From Sorlinia euscelidii (GTDB lineage: Bacteria; Pseudomonadota; Alphaproteobacteria; Acetobacterales; Acetobacteraceae), in NCBI RefSeq assembly GCF_036452155.1, contig NZ_JAWJZY010000004.1: a stretch of DNA of 64,000 bases. One strand, given 5' to 3'. Shown in pieces: positions 18,499 to 27,259 of this stretch. Position 1 is the stretch's first letter. Each line of letters starts with the position of its first letter. The notes beneath the pieces were generated by a model, which saw nothing but the letters and a program-made list of their open reading frames with translations, was not told the origin of the DNA and did not search any database. The position numbers and the translations under genes are program-made.

Positions 18499-20042
18499 TT
18501 AACCAGGCGTGTCATGTGCATTCACCCCGTCTGCTGCCTCAATGTCAGAACCGCCCTGCGCGGCTGTCAAAATTTCTCTTATGACGGCGGCATCATCAAA
18601 TGGATGCACCGCGCCTTTGATGATCTGCCCGGTTTCGTGCCCCTTGCCGGTGACGACGACGATTTCGCCCGGTTCGGCATGCAGCACGGCGTGGGCGATG
18701 GCTGTGTGGCGGTCGCCGATTTCCGTCGCGTCGGGGCATCCCTGCATGACGGCCCGGCGGATGGTGGCGGGGTCCTCATCGCGCGGATTATCGTCGGTGA
18801 CGATGCATTGATCTGCATATCTGGCGGCAATCTGACCCATTAAGGGGCGCTTCCCCTGATCACGATTGCCACCCGCGCCGAGAACGACCGTCAGTCGACG
18901 CTGCGCATGCGGGCGCAGGCTTTGCAGCACGTGGCCGAGCGCGTCGGGCGTGTGGGCGTAATCCACAAATATCGAAGCACCATGATGCGATGTGGCGACA
19001 AATTCACACCGCCCGCGCACGCCCTGTAACTGTGTCAGACTCTGGCAGATCTGACGGGCGGAATCTTCATCGTCCCAGGCCAGAGCGGCCGCCAGCATAA
19101 TATTATTGACCTGCACGCGCCCGATGAGGGGGATGGTGATGTCATCCAGCATTTCCCCGTACAGGCGGAGTTTCAGACGCTGCCCTGTCGGGAGGGGCGT
19201 TGCATCGACAAGTCGCAGCGCCTCACCGGCCATCCCCACCGTGCGGAGTGCGAGGGCGCGTGACGTCGCAATATCCTTCAATGCCGCAAAAGTTTCCGGG
19301 TCCATATCCGCATTGATTGCCGCCACGCCGCCTTCAGGGAGAATGTCTTTGAAAAGCCGCAATTTGGCGTTGCGATAGGCGGCGAGAGTCTGATGGTAAT
19401 CCAGATGGTCCCGCGTGAGGTTGGAGAAACCCACGCGTGTCAATCTGACGCCATCCAGGCGAAACTGGTCAAGCCCGTGAGACGAGGCTTCCAACGCAAC
19501 ATGATCAACATGATGGGTTTTCAGCTCATGCAATGTCTCAGCAAGTTTGACCGGGTCGGGCGTTGTCAAAGGGGGAAGGCGCAGGTCCAGACCCTCAGAA
19601 ACGAGGCCGAGCGTACCGATACTGGCGCAACGCACGCCCCGCATCATCCAGATCTGCCGCAGAAAATCGGCCGTGCTCGTCTTGCCATTCGTGCCGGTGA
19701 TCGCCGCGATCTCGGCAGGTTGCGCGCCATAAAACGCGGCGGCGAGAAGGGCGAGGTCACGCCGGGGATTGGCGGAGGCGAGATGGAGGGTTTCACGGCC
19801 CGCGACGATGGTCACCGCATTCGGGCCGTGAGGGACATGACGACATCAACCCCCTTCGCCACAGCTTGCGGAATATAGGTTGCGCCATCGACGGCGGCGC
19901 CATCAATCGCGACGAAAAGACTGTTCTGCGTGGCCAGGCGGCTGTCACCCGTCACCCCGCCAACCTCCCGATCCGCCCATTCCGGCTTTAAGGAGGCGGG
20001 CAGGCTGATGCGCGCTTGTCTGAATAGCTTCTGCAATTGCAT
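18499..20042 (-). pseudogene. murE: UDP-MurNAc-L-Ala-D-Glu:meso-DAP ligase MurE, frame broken once
   Basis: MurE adds meso-diaminopimelate. The gene is split in two frames. A first part (ATG at 20042 with GGAGGG nine bases upstream, 76 residues) holds the N-terminal domain (GGVTGDSRLATQNSLFVAIDG) and stops at 19812. The second part, open from a GTG at 19815, holds the ATP loop TGTNGKTST, NLTRDHLDYH, VDYAHTPDALGHVL and the DNPR motif (DDNPRDEDP) that marks meso-DAP specificity. Adding one base near 19832-19834 (a C run on the coding strand) joins VVMS to PHGPNAVTIVAG and restores about 514 residues. MurE is normally essential and its neighbours are intact, so a base-call error is the likeliest cause. 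The GTGA stop/start overlap would also permit separate translation, but I know of no split MurE. Confidence 0.9.
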
Positions 20043-20058
20043 GGCAAACGACCCTCCT

Positions 20059-22041
20059 TTACTTCCTGGGATGTGACGATGATTTCAGTTTGGTGGATTG
20101 CGGTTTTTTCTCCGCTTTCCTGACCCGCGCCGCGCCCGGGTCATTTCCCGGCCCGAGCGGTCGCACGCCGGGTGGGATGGCGGGCTCCAGCGGCATGGCC
20201 AGGGCGGCATCGATTTTAGCGGCATTTTCCACGTCGGGGAAAAGCCCGAGTATGGGACCAATGCGCGCGATCAACTTCCCGGCTGTCGGCGTTGCATTCC
20301 AGCCCGCTGTTGAGAAATTGTAGGTCTCCGGGATGCCCTTTGGTTCATCGAGCATGACGTATACGGCGTAACGCGGATTATTCATGGGGAAAATCGATGT
20401 AAAAGCGGAGATATTCGCGTGTTTGAGATAGTGCCCATTCGCGCCGATCTTTTCCGCCGTGCCGGTTTTGCCGCCCACGAAATAACCCGGCACCTCGGCT
20501 TTTCTGGCTGTGCCCTGCGTCACGTCGAGGCGCAGCATCCGGCGCAGAAGGCGGGATGTGCCGTCAGAAAGGACGCGTCGCCCCACGGGCGTCACGGCGC
20601 GCTCATCACCATCCCGCGTGGGCGGCAGGCCGACGCCTGTGCTCGGCGTGGCTTCCTCCGCACCCAGCGTGTCGGGGTCCTCATCGCGTGAAAGGAGGGT
20701 TGGGGTGATGAGGATGCCCCCATTCACAGTCGCCGCTGTGCCACGGACGATGGCCAGAGGCGATTCCGCAATGCCGTGACCGAAGCCGATCGTCATCACC
20801 GTCGCGACCCCCCAGTTTTTGCGGGCGGGCACAATGGGGCGGGCGGCTTCGGGAAGTTCGACGGGCACGCGGTCAAGAAATCCCATTTGTCCCAGCCATA
20901 ATCGCTGCCTTTCCGCCCCGATATCGAGCGCGATATGGGCCGCTGCGGGATTGGAGGATTTCGCCAATACATCCGGGAGGGCCAGCCAGGGGGCAAAATG
21001 ATCTGACTTGATGTCACGAATGGTGAAGCGCCCAATCTTGATCGGAATGGTTGAGAACCGGTCCCAGATATGCGCGACTTTCATTTCAAGCGCGGCCGCG
21101 GCGACTTGCAACTTGAAGGTCGATCCGGGCTCATACATGCCCGTCACAGCGCGGTTGAAGCGGGCATCGTCCGGTGCGCGGCCAAAATCATTGGCGTCAT
21201 AATCGGGCAGGGAAACCATTGAAAGGATTTCACCCGTCCGCACATCCATGACGATTCCGGCCGCGCCCTTCGCCTGGAAATGATGCATCGCTTCATTGAC
21301 CACATCGCGCGTGACAACCTGCACTCGTGTATCGATGGAAAGGCGGATCGGTGTCCGATCTTTCAAAAGGCGGTCATTGAAAAATTTCTCAATACCCGCC
21401 ACGCCATGGTCATCAATATCCACGGCACCCAATATCTGAGCGGCGGTTCGGCCAAGCGGGTAATGACGACGCTCACCATTTTCGAAGTAAATGCCGGGGA
21501 TGCCCAGATTATTGACAGCCAGTTGCTGTGACGGTGAGATGTCCCGCGCAAGATAAACAAACTGCTTGTCCTGCCGCAGCCTCTGCACCGTCGATTTCAC
21601 ATCGAGATCCGGCAGAACCGTCTTGAGCTTTTTTGCAGTGTCGGCGGGGTCAATCAATTCCTGCGGGTTGGCGTAGACTTGCGCAACGGGGAGGGACATG
21701 GCCAGGATCTGGCCATTGCGATCCGTGATCGCGGCGCGCTGCACCTGTAAAACCGGCATTGTCCGCCCGTCATTGCCTTCCGTCAGATCCGGCACAATCG
21801 GGATTTGGGCGCTGGCTTCACCACTGGTCGGCAACATCGGATTGATGATGGAGACAAGGAGGAGGCGAAGGCAGAGCGCCAGAAAAAGAAACGTAAACCC
21901 AACACCGACCCAGAAAATACGGATATGCATCCGCTCCAGATAAGGCGGCTCCCGCCGGGCTGCGATGGGGGCAGCGGGGCGTTGCGCTCTCCGGTTCAGA
22001 CGCGTTCTGCGTTTTCCGTCATCGTGAGGTGGGGTGGGCAC
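20059..22041 (-). CDS. ftsI: Peptidoglycan D,D-transpeptidase FtsI (PBP3)
   Basis: FtsI is the septal class B penicillin-binding protein that crosslinks new peptidoglycan with FtsW. The 660-residue product has a basic cytoplasmic tail, one membrane anchor (about residues 42-68) and a pedestal domain. The transpeptidase domain has the active-site STFK (in MYEPGSTFKLQVAAAALE), SSN (AKSSNPAAAHIAL) and KTG (VGGKTGTAEK). The start given is a GTG at 22041. A start at the later ATG (MHIRIFWVGVGF) would shorten the cytoplasmic tail by 37 residues and cannot be excluded. A C-terminal lysine- and proline-rich tail is present. It lies 20 bases after ftsL. Confidence 0.96.
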   Translation of the reverse strand: MPTPPHDDGKRRTRLNRRAQRPAAPIAARREPPYLERMHIRIFWVGVGFTFLFLALCLRLLLVSIINPMLPTSGEASAQIPIVPDLTEGNDGRTMPVLQVQRAAITDRNGQILAMSLPVAQVYANPQELIDPADTAKKLKTVLPDLDVKSTVQRLRQDKQFVYLARDISPSQQLAVNNLGIPGIYFENGERRHYPLGRTAAQILGAVDIDDHGVAGIEKFFNDRLLKDRTPIRLSIDTRVQVVTRDVVNEAMHHFQAKGAAGIVMDVRTGEILSMVSLPDYDANDFGRAPDDARFNRAVTGMYEPGSTFKLQVAAAALEMKVAHIWDRFSTIPIKIGRFTIRDIKSDHFAPWLALPDVLAKSSNPAAAHIALDIGAERQRLWLGQMGFLDRVPVELPEAARPIVPARKNWGVATVMTIGFGHGIAESPLAIVRGTAATVNGGILITPTLLSRDEDPDTLGAEEATPSTGVGLPPTRDGDERAVTPVGRRVLSDGTSRLLRRMLRLDVTQGTARKAEVPGYFVGGKTGTAEKIGANGHYLKHANISAFTSIFPMNNPRYAVYVMLDEPKGIPETYNFSTAGWNATPTAGKLIARIGPILGLFPDVENAAKIDAALAMPLEPAIPPGVRPLGPGNDPGAARVRKAEKKPQSTKLKSSSHPRK

Positions 22042-22061
22042 GGTTTACTAGGTGGGACAAA

Positions 22062-22808
22062 TTAATTGCGCCGTGGCGCGGGCGGTGGCAACGCACCGTC
22101 AGCCATTGCAAAAGTGGACTCCGTATTATGTGTACCCAGCTGACGGTAACGTGTTTTCGTGGCTGCCAGACGCCCGCCTGAGGAGGGGCGCCAGGCCACA
22201 GCAGGCGTCGCTACAGCGCGGGCGCCGCGGTACGTGGCGTAATGCACATGCGAATCGGCATGCGCGCGCACCGCCGGTGTCGCCTCATGTTTCAAGGGGG
22301 GTGTGGCCAGGGCCAGGCGCGTTGAAAGATGGGGCTTATCGGTTACAACATGATGGGGCGACGCGTCTCGCTGTGCGGCGGCCATGACTTCAGTCGGCTT
22401 GGCTTTTATGGCCGGACCCATCTGCGTTGCGGGCGCAAGCGCTGAATACTGCGCCAAAGTGTCGTCCGCCGGAGCGGAAGCCGCCGCGACCATCACATCA
22501 CGTTGCGGTCCTGCACGACCGGGGGCTGGCAATGCGGCAATGGCCGTGCCTAATCTCTTATATTGCGTGGGCGCCATCGGCGTGAGATCCGTCAGGAAGC
22601 GCGCAGAAAGTTTCTGCAGGCGATCCGGCTGGTTTAGAAGCGCCCATTGGGATTGCAACATGGCGGTTTGCTGCCGTACATCGTCCGTCTGTCGCACAAT
22701 GGTCCTGATATTGTCGTCAAGGACATTTGTTTGATGCTTCTTCGAGTAAAGGAAAAGCCCGGATGCGCCGGCAAGCAGAACGCAAAAAATAGTATATGGC
22801 CGAATCAT
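22062..22808 (-). CDS. ftsL: Cell division protein FtsL with long C-terminal extension
   Basis: FtsL is a small bitopic protein of the FtsQLB subcomplex. The product starts with one membrane segment (about residues 4-22, YTIFCVLLAGASGLFLYS). A heptad-like periplasmic coiled coil follows (LDDNIRTIVRQTDDVRQQTAMLQSQWALLNQPDRLQKLSARFLTDLTPM region), ending in the FtsL-type PDRLQKLA-like motif. About 150 extra residues rich in Ala, Pro, His and Arg follow, for a total of 248, about twice E. coli FtsL. Its ATG overlaps the rsmH stop by 4 bases. Position between rsmH and ftsI, the membrane segment and the coiled coil support the call; sequence identity across the family is always low. Confidence 0.88.
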   Translation of the reverse strand: MIRPYTIFCVLLAGASGLFLYSKKHQTNVLDDNIRTIVRQTDDVRQQTAMLQSQWALLNQPDRLQKLSARFLTDLTPMAPTQYKRLGTAIAALPAPGRAGPQRDVMVAAASAPADDTLAQYSALAPATQMGPAIKAKPTEVMAAAQRDASPHHVVTDKPHLSTRLALATPPLKHEATPAVRAHADSHVHYATYRGARAVATPAVAWRPSSGGRLAATKTRYRQLGTHNTESTFAMADGALPPPAPRRN

Positions 22809-23824
22809 GATGTGCCCTCGAGTGGCTCGATAATATGTCGTGTTTTTTCCAGTACCCTGATTTTTGCGCTGCGGGCGCGCGGGTTTTGTTGAATTTCGTC
22901 GTCAGAAGGGGTGAGCGGCTTCCCGTGCGGCAGCCGGAACATATTTGTCGGCTCCGCCATTGTAATCGGCATGTGGCGCGACGGGCGCGCGACGCGACCC
23001 GCGGACGCCTGCATGGCGCGTTTCACGAGGCGATCCTCCAGCGAATGGAACGTAACCACCACGAGGCGCCCCCCCTCACGTAACAAAGCGGGTGCTGTCT
23101 CCAGCACGCGCTCGAGATCATTCATCTCGTCATTGACGGCGATGCGAATGGCTTGAAAAGTCCGTGTCGCCGGATCAATGCGTGAGCGGTCAGGATGCAC
23201 CACCTTGCGAATGATGGCGGCAAGCTGTCCCGTCCGTTGGATGGGTTCTTCCTGCCGCGCCGTGACAATCGCGCGGGCGACACGGCGGGCGAGGCGCTCC
23301 TCACCATAGTGATAGATGATGTCCGCCAGCGTGGCCTCATCCGCCTCATTGACGAGATCCGCCGCGGATTGACCGGATTGTGACATACGCATATCGAGCG
23401 GCCCATCCTGGCGGAAGGAGAAACCGCGTTCAGCCTGATCGATCTGGAAAGATGACACGCCGAGATCAAGCACAATCCCGTCAAACGGCGCGACATCGGC
23501 GAAAAGCGTGGCCATGTCGCGGAAATTACCCTGGCGGATCTCAAAAGTGGGTGCGGCCCCGCGATTATCAGCGGCAGATTGGGCCTGCAGCGCCTGCCCG
23601 CGCGTGATCGCGTCAGGGTCCTTATCCAGTGCGAAGAGATGGGCTGGCGACTCGGCCATCATGGCGCGCATATAGCCACCGCCGCCAAACGTCCCATCAA
23701 GGTAAGTGCCACGCCCGTTGATCTGCAACAGCGTGAGGACCTCACGCAGCATGACCGGGTTATGGCCTTCAGATTGCGGCACGGTTGACATTTTGACGCG
23801 CGGGGAAAGCGGAAGGGTCATCAT
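22805..23824 (-). CDS. rsmH: 16S rRNA (cytosine(1402)-N4)-methyltransferase RsmH (MraW)
   Basis: RsmH methylates N4 of C1402 in 16S rRNA with S-adenosylmethionine. Motifs are GHNPVMLREVL near the N-terminus, the SAM loop YLDGTFGGGGYMRAMM, FDGIVLDLGVSSFQID, ERGFSFRQDGPLDMRM and VVVTFHSLEDRLVKR. At 339 residues it is slightly longer than E. coli RsmH. The first ATG (23824) overlaps the mraZ stop by 4 bases; a later Met (residue 12) is an alternative start. It is the second gene of the dcw cluster. Confidence 0.97.
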   Translation of the reverse strand: MMTLPLSPRVKMSTVPQSEGHNPVMLREVLTLLQINGRGTYLDGTFGGGGYMRAMMAESPAHLFALDKDPDAITRGQALQAQSAADNRGAAPTFEIRQGNFRDMATLFADVAPFDGIVLDLGVSSFQIDQAERGFSFRQDGPLDMRMSQSGQSAADLVNEADEATLADIIYHYGEERLARRVARAIVTARQEEPIQRTGQLAAIIRKVVHPDRSRIDPATRTFQAIRIAVNDEMNDLERVLETAPALLREGGRLVVVTFHSLEDRLVKRAMQASAGRVARPSRHMPITMAEPTNMFRLPHGKPLTPSDDEIQQNPRARSAKIRVLEKTRHIIEPLEGTS

Positions 23825-24297
23825 GCGTCTGACCCCTTGATGGATGAAGCGGAACGCTGCGCCAGGGTCGTGCGGGTACGCAGGCGCGCTTCCTCCCGCC
23901 TTCTGATGGCCGCACCCGGCTCCCAGATCTGAAAAACGCGTCCGAGGCCCATGAAAGTGACGTCGTCAGATAATCCCGCATGTTGCTTGAGCATATCGGG
24001 GAGGATGATGCGGCCCTCTTTATCCGAATCGATTGGATAGGCATCGGCATAGAGGCTGGCAGCGAGGTCGTCATGCTCCTCGGAAAAAATGTCGATGTCG
24101 TCAAGCGGGCGGGCAAGCGCACCGAAAGAGGAGGGGGGCCAGGCTTCAATGCAAGGGTGCAAATGCGATGGGCGCAGGATCACAAGCGCACCATCGTCGG
24201 AATGCAGCGCCTTAAGCGCGTTCCGGAACGGTGCGGGGATTGATACACGCCCTTTGGCGTCAAAACGGTTTTGGTGCGTGCCTAAAAACACACTCAC
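23821..24297 (-). CDS. mraZ: Transcriptional regulator MraZ
   Basis: MraZ is a ring-forming DNA-binding protein with two SpoVT/AbrB-like repeats that represses the dcw operon in E. coli. Both repeats are visible through their DxxxR signatures, DAKGRVSIP (about residues 14-22) and DKEGRIILP (about 92-100). The start is GTG at 24297 with a GGGAG-type site upstream. The 158-residue product is close to the usual length, with a basic C-terminal tail. It is the first gene of the cluster. The three-box MraZ operator upstream (24370-24394) suggests autoregulation of the whole cluster. Confidence 0.96.
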   Translation of the reverse strand: MSVFLGTHQNRFDAKGRVSIPAPFRNALKALHSDDGALVILRPSHLHPCIEAWPPSSFGALARPLDDIDIFSEEHDDLAASLYADAYPIDSDKEGRIILPDMLKQHAGLSDDVTFMGLGRVFQIWEPGAAIRRREEARLRTRTTLAQRSASSIKGSDA

Positions 24298-24588
24298 GCC
24301 GCCTTGCTCCCGTCAAAATCTGTCATCAAACACCCGTGAAATCAGTTAACGAGTGTCTTTGTCATTTTGTGGGATATCATGGGATTTTATGGGAAGTCAA
24401 ATAAAAAACCGCAGAAAACCGCCAAAAATCAGAGGTGTACGCGCGATTTTAAGTTTTTATTGGAGTTAAAAAAGCGTTTCATTTGCCGTGCAACAATATG
24501 GAAAGGCCCTCTTCTGTTTTTTATTTGTTCTTATTACGTTCCCGTTTGATCGTGTCAGGGCGAGCGCTTGCATTAACGATTAACGGTA
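24298..24588. other. Leader region between rnpB and mraZ
   Basis: This 291-base gap is clearly more AT-rich than its surroundings and holds no plausible protein gene. It contains the MraZ operator, AT-rich sequence that should carry the dcw promoter, and at 24570-24581 a GCATTAACGATT motif followed directly by TAACGG. No convincing terminator for the RNase P RNA gene was seen in it. Confidence 0.6.
24370..24394 (+). promoter_or_regulatory. MraZ operator: three TGGGA boxes
   Basis: Three perfect copies of TGGGA at 24370-24374, 24380-24384 and 24390-24394 are separated by two 5-base spacers (TATCA, TTTTA). This is exactly the TGGGN-N5 direct-repeat architecture described for E. coli MraZ. The array sits 73 bases upstream of the mraZ start. 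A TTGACT on the minus strand abuts it, so MraZ binding would plausibly cover the mraZ promoter. The boxes are read directly; the repressor role is inferred from E. coli. Confidence 0.85.
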
Positions 24589-24976
24589 GGTCAGATGGTC
24601 GATAAGCCGGGTTCTGTCCGCCGAGGCGGGGCGACCATTCATCTTGGGCGCGACTCACATCGCACCTCATGCAACCAACCCGAGTGACAGGGCGGAGGGG
24701 CCCCTCATCACGTCAGACGTGACGCGTCACTCCTATTCGGTCTTGCTCCCGGTGGGGTTTACCATGCCCCGGACGTTACCGCCTGGGCGGTGCGCTCTTA
24801 CCGCGCCGTTTCATCCTTACCCAAAGCCCGAAGGCCCGTTGAGCGGTTTGATTTCTGTGGCACTTTCCCTGAGGTTGCCCTCGCCGGCCGTTAGCCGGCA
24901 CCGTCCTTCCATGGAGCCCGGACTTTCCTCTGCACGCAGCTTGATGCTGGCGCAGCGGTCGCCTGACCATCTGACC
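24589..24976 (-). ncRNA. rnpB: RNase P RNA (bacterial type A)
   Basis: This is the catalytic RNA of RNase P, which trims tRNA 5' ends. On the minus strand the ends GGTCAGATGGTC and GACCATCTGACC are perfectly complementary (12-base-pair P1). The universally conserved GAGGAAAGTCCGGGCTCC follows near the 5' end, and ACAGAACCCGGCTTA lies near the 3' end. GGGTAAGGATGAAACGG and GGTAAACCCCACC match the P10-P12 and L15 regions. At about 388 nt the length suits an alphaproteobacterial RNA. The exact ends are set by the P1 helix and may be off by a few bases. Open frames read across this stretch on both strands are spurious. Confidence 0.96.
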
Positions 24977-25047
24977 CGTGTTTTACGTGCAGCAGGGGCG
25001 GGGTTTCGTCAAGATAAGTTTGCCTTAACCCCGCCTCGCCAGTGGCG

Positions 25048-25521
25048 TCACTGCACGGGCATGGGGCGGTAATGGCCCGGACTGCCCGCGTCATTCTGCA
25101 ATGTGCGATCCGCCTTGTTCACAAGAATCGTGAAGGCCGTGGCCGTCTTGCCATCAACGCCAGGGCAGCCATCCGTTGCACGCACCAGAAACTGGACATG
25201 CGTTGCATGCGCCGGGTCAGCCCCATTGATGATCGGGACAACGCAACGACGTGGCACGTCCAGCAGCCCCTGATCCTTTACGAGCAGGCGCAGATGCTCC
25301 GTCAACTTGGTGTTGTCAAACCAGGCCAGATCATTGAACTGAACCTTGTCCGCCGCTTTTGGGAGCCATCCCATCTTGGCGGCCAGCAGCGCCAACAGCG
25401 CAACCGGGATAATGACCAGAAGACGGCGCAATATATGCTGCCGCAACGTCCGCCGCGGTCGACGCGTAGGGCCGGGCCCGGATGGCGGCGGCGCTGCGCC
25501 GTCCTGTTTCTGCGCTGTCAT
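25048..25521 (-). CDS. Single-pass membrane protein of unknown function, coupled to zwf
   Basis: I do not recognise this 157-residue product. It has a proline- and arginine-rich cytoplasmic N-terminus (about residues 1-30), one membrane segment (about 32-50, RLLVIIPVALLALLAAKMGW) and a soluble periplasmic part of about 105 residues. That part contains two cysteines (RRCVVP and DGCPGVDG) which could form a disulfide. The ATG lies only 3 bases after the zwf stop on the same strand, so it is probably co-translated with glucose-6-phosphate dehydrogenase. rnpB follows downstream. The absence of any competing long frame on this strand and the coupling make it a real gene; the function is unknown. 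Confidence 0.75.
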   Translation of the reverse strand: MTAQKQDGAAPPPSGPGPTRRPRRTLRQHILRRLLVIIPVALLALLAAKMGWLPKAADKVQFNDLAWFDNTKLTEHLRLLVKDQGLLDVPRRCVVPIINGADPAHATHVQFLVRATDGCPGVDGKTATAFTILVNKADRTLQNDAGSPGHYRPMPVQ

Positions 25522-25524
25522 GGT

Positions 25525-26997
25525 TCAGAGAGACATGTCTTCATGCCACTTGGCATGATGACGTTTCAGCATGTCGCGCGCTTCATCCGGCCCCCAACTG
25601 CCAGCCTTATAATGCGCCATGGGTGTTTTACGGTCAGCCCAGGCTTTCATCAATGGCGCCAGCCATGTCCATGCTGCTTCGACCTCATCCCGACGGATGA
25701 ACAGGATCGGGTCACCCCGGACCGCATCCAGCATCAGGCGCTCATAAGCATCGGGGTAACGCGTCTGGAATGTCTGCGCGAAATCAACTCGCATCGTTGC
25801 CTGGCCAAGGCTGAAATCATCATGCACGGGGTTTTTGGCGTTGAACGTCCAGGAAATACCCTCATCCGGCTGGACACGGATGGCCAGCACATTGCGTTTG
25901 GCTTCCGTCGGAAAAAGCCGCGACTCCGTCGGCTTGAAGGTGATGACAACCTCACTGACCTTCTGCTCAAGTCTTTTTGCCGTGCGGATGAAGAACGGCA
26001 CGTTTTTCCAACGCGGGGAATCAATTTCGGCGCAGAGCGCGACGTAGGTTTCGGTCTGACTCTCCTTGCCAAGCTCTTCCAGATATCCGGGGACATTCTC
26101 AGAACCCATTTTCCCCGCCACATATTGCCCGCGCACGGCGTGAGACGCGACCGTCTGACTGTTAAAAGGCTTCAGCCCCTGAAGCACGGCGACCTTGGCA
26201 TCGCGCACATCATCGGCGGCCATGGAGGCGGGCTTTTCCATCCCGATCAGCGCGAGCACCTGAAGCAGGTGATTCTGGATCATGTCGCGCAGCGCGCCGG
26301 ACTCATCATAATAAGCGGCGCGCCCTTCAACACCCACGGTCTCGGCAGCGGTGATCTGAACGGACTCGATATGGTCGGATGACCAGACAGCCTCAAACAT
26401 CGGGTTGGAAAAACGCAGGGCAATCACGCCTTGCACGGTTTCCTTGCCGAGGTAATGGTCGATGCGGAAAATATTTTCTTCCTTGAAATACTGCCCGACC
26501 GAATCATTGATGTCGTTTGCGGTCGCGAGATCGACGCCAATCGGTTTCTCCAGCACAACGCGTGCGTCGCCGACGGCGAGTTTCTTGTCATGCAGGTTTT
26601 TCGCGATCGCGCCGTAAAGGTTGGGCGCTGTCGCGAAATAAAAGACGCGCACGCGGTCAGCTCTGTCCTCGGAAACGAGCGCGCGCAGACTGTTCCAGTC
26701 ACTTTCCGGTTTCGAGCCATCAAGGCTGACATAATGGACAAGTTTCAGGAAACGCTGAATTTTGGCGTCGTCGAAATCCTCTTTCTTGACAAACTTCTTG
26801 AGGGCCTCCAGCGCACGTCCTTGATACGCTTCACGGGTCAGAGGCGAGCGCGCCGTGCCGATGATACGCGCCTCTTCCGGAACCTGCCCCTCAAGCATAC
26901 GGTAGTAAAAGCCGGGGAGCAGTTTGCGCATCGTCAAATCACCTGTTGCGCCGAATATGACGTAATCAAATGGCTTGACGGTTACGGTACGAGACAT
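25525..26997 (-). CDS. zwf: Glucose-6-phosphate 1-dehydrogenase
   Basis: Zwf oxidises glucose-6-phosphate to 6-phosphogluconolactone with NADP+ (or NAD+), the entry to the oxidative pentose phosphate pathway, the main cytoplasmic sugar route in acetic acid bacteria. The nucleotide loop FGATGDLTMRKLLP is at about residues 15-28. The substrate-binding active-site segment RIDHYLGKETV is at about 190. VEGRAAYYDESGALRDMIQNHLLQ is at about 235-258. The frame is open 8 codons further up, but the ATG at 26997 has AAAGGTGAG at the right distance, giving 490 residues. A long antisense open frame opposite it (446 codons) is a shadow. Confidence 0.98.
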   Translation of the reverse strand: MSRTVTVKPFDYVIFGATGDLTMRKLLPGFYYRMLEGQVPEEARIIGTARSPLTREAYQGRALEALKKFVKKEDFDDAKIQRFLKLVHYVSLDGSKPESDWNSLRALVSEDRADRVRVFYFATAPNLYGAIAKNLHDKKLAVGDARVVLEKPIGVDLATANDINDSVGQYFKEENIFRIDHYLGKETVQGVIALRFSNPMFEAVWSSDHIESVQITAAETVGVEGRAAYYDESGALRDMIQNHLLQVLALIGMEKPASMAADDVRDAKVAVLQGLKPFNSQTVASHAVRGQYVAGKMGSENVPGYLEELGKESQTETYVALCAEIDSPRWKNVPFFIRTAKRLEQKVSEVVITFKPTESRLFPTEAKRNVLAIRVQPDEGISWTFNAKNPVHDDFSLGQATMRVDFAQTFQTRYPDAYERLMLDAVRGDPILFIRRDEVEAAWTWLAPLMKAWADRKTPMAHYKAGSWGPDEARDMLKRHHAKWHEDMSL

Positions 26998-27193
26998 GGG
27001 TCTCACCTTTCTTAATAACAAAATGAAATATCGTGGCCATTATGCACAGACGTAAGCTGAGGGTAAAGGAGACGGCAAGTCCGCCCCTGGATGCCTGACG
27101 TTCTGCAAGACCGTTTCGCTTCGACGTGCTTTTCACGATGCCGAAGCGGCGACAGGAGGGAGATCGATACAGGGCGGCGACGTTGATCGCCCA

Positions 27194-27221
27194 TTGACCA
27201 AACGGAAGAACGATTGATAAT
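27194..27221 (+). promoter_or_regulatory. Probable gapR promoter
   Basis: TTGACC at 27194-27199, a 16-base spacer, then GATAAT at 27216-27221. Both boxes match the sigma-70-type consensus at 5 of 6 positions. Transcription would start near 27228, about 32 bases before the gapR ATG. It lies in the divergent gap between zwf and gapR. Confidence 0.6.
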
Positions 27222-27259
27222 CCGACCCTGAGATTATTCGATCATGAGGGCTTATATCT

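Noticed and set aside
18499..20042. Two-gene split MurE or programmed frameshift
   Set aside because: No slippery heptamer or stimulatory structure was seen, and seven other genes nearby show the same one-base loss, so sequencing error is simpler.
24644..25072. Open frames on both strands across 24.6-25.0 kb
   Set aside because: They fall inside the RNase P RNA gene, which is supported by conserved sequence blocks and a perfect P1 helix.
25042..26382. 446-codon plus-strand open frame
   Set aside because: Opposite zwf, whose motifs are unmistakable on the other strand.
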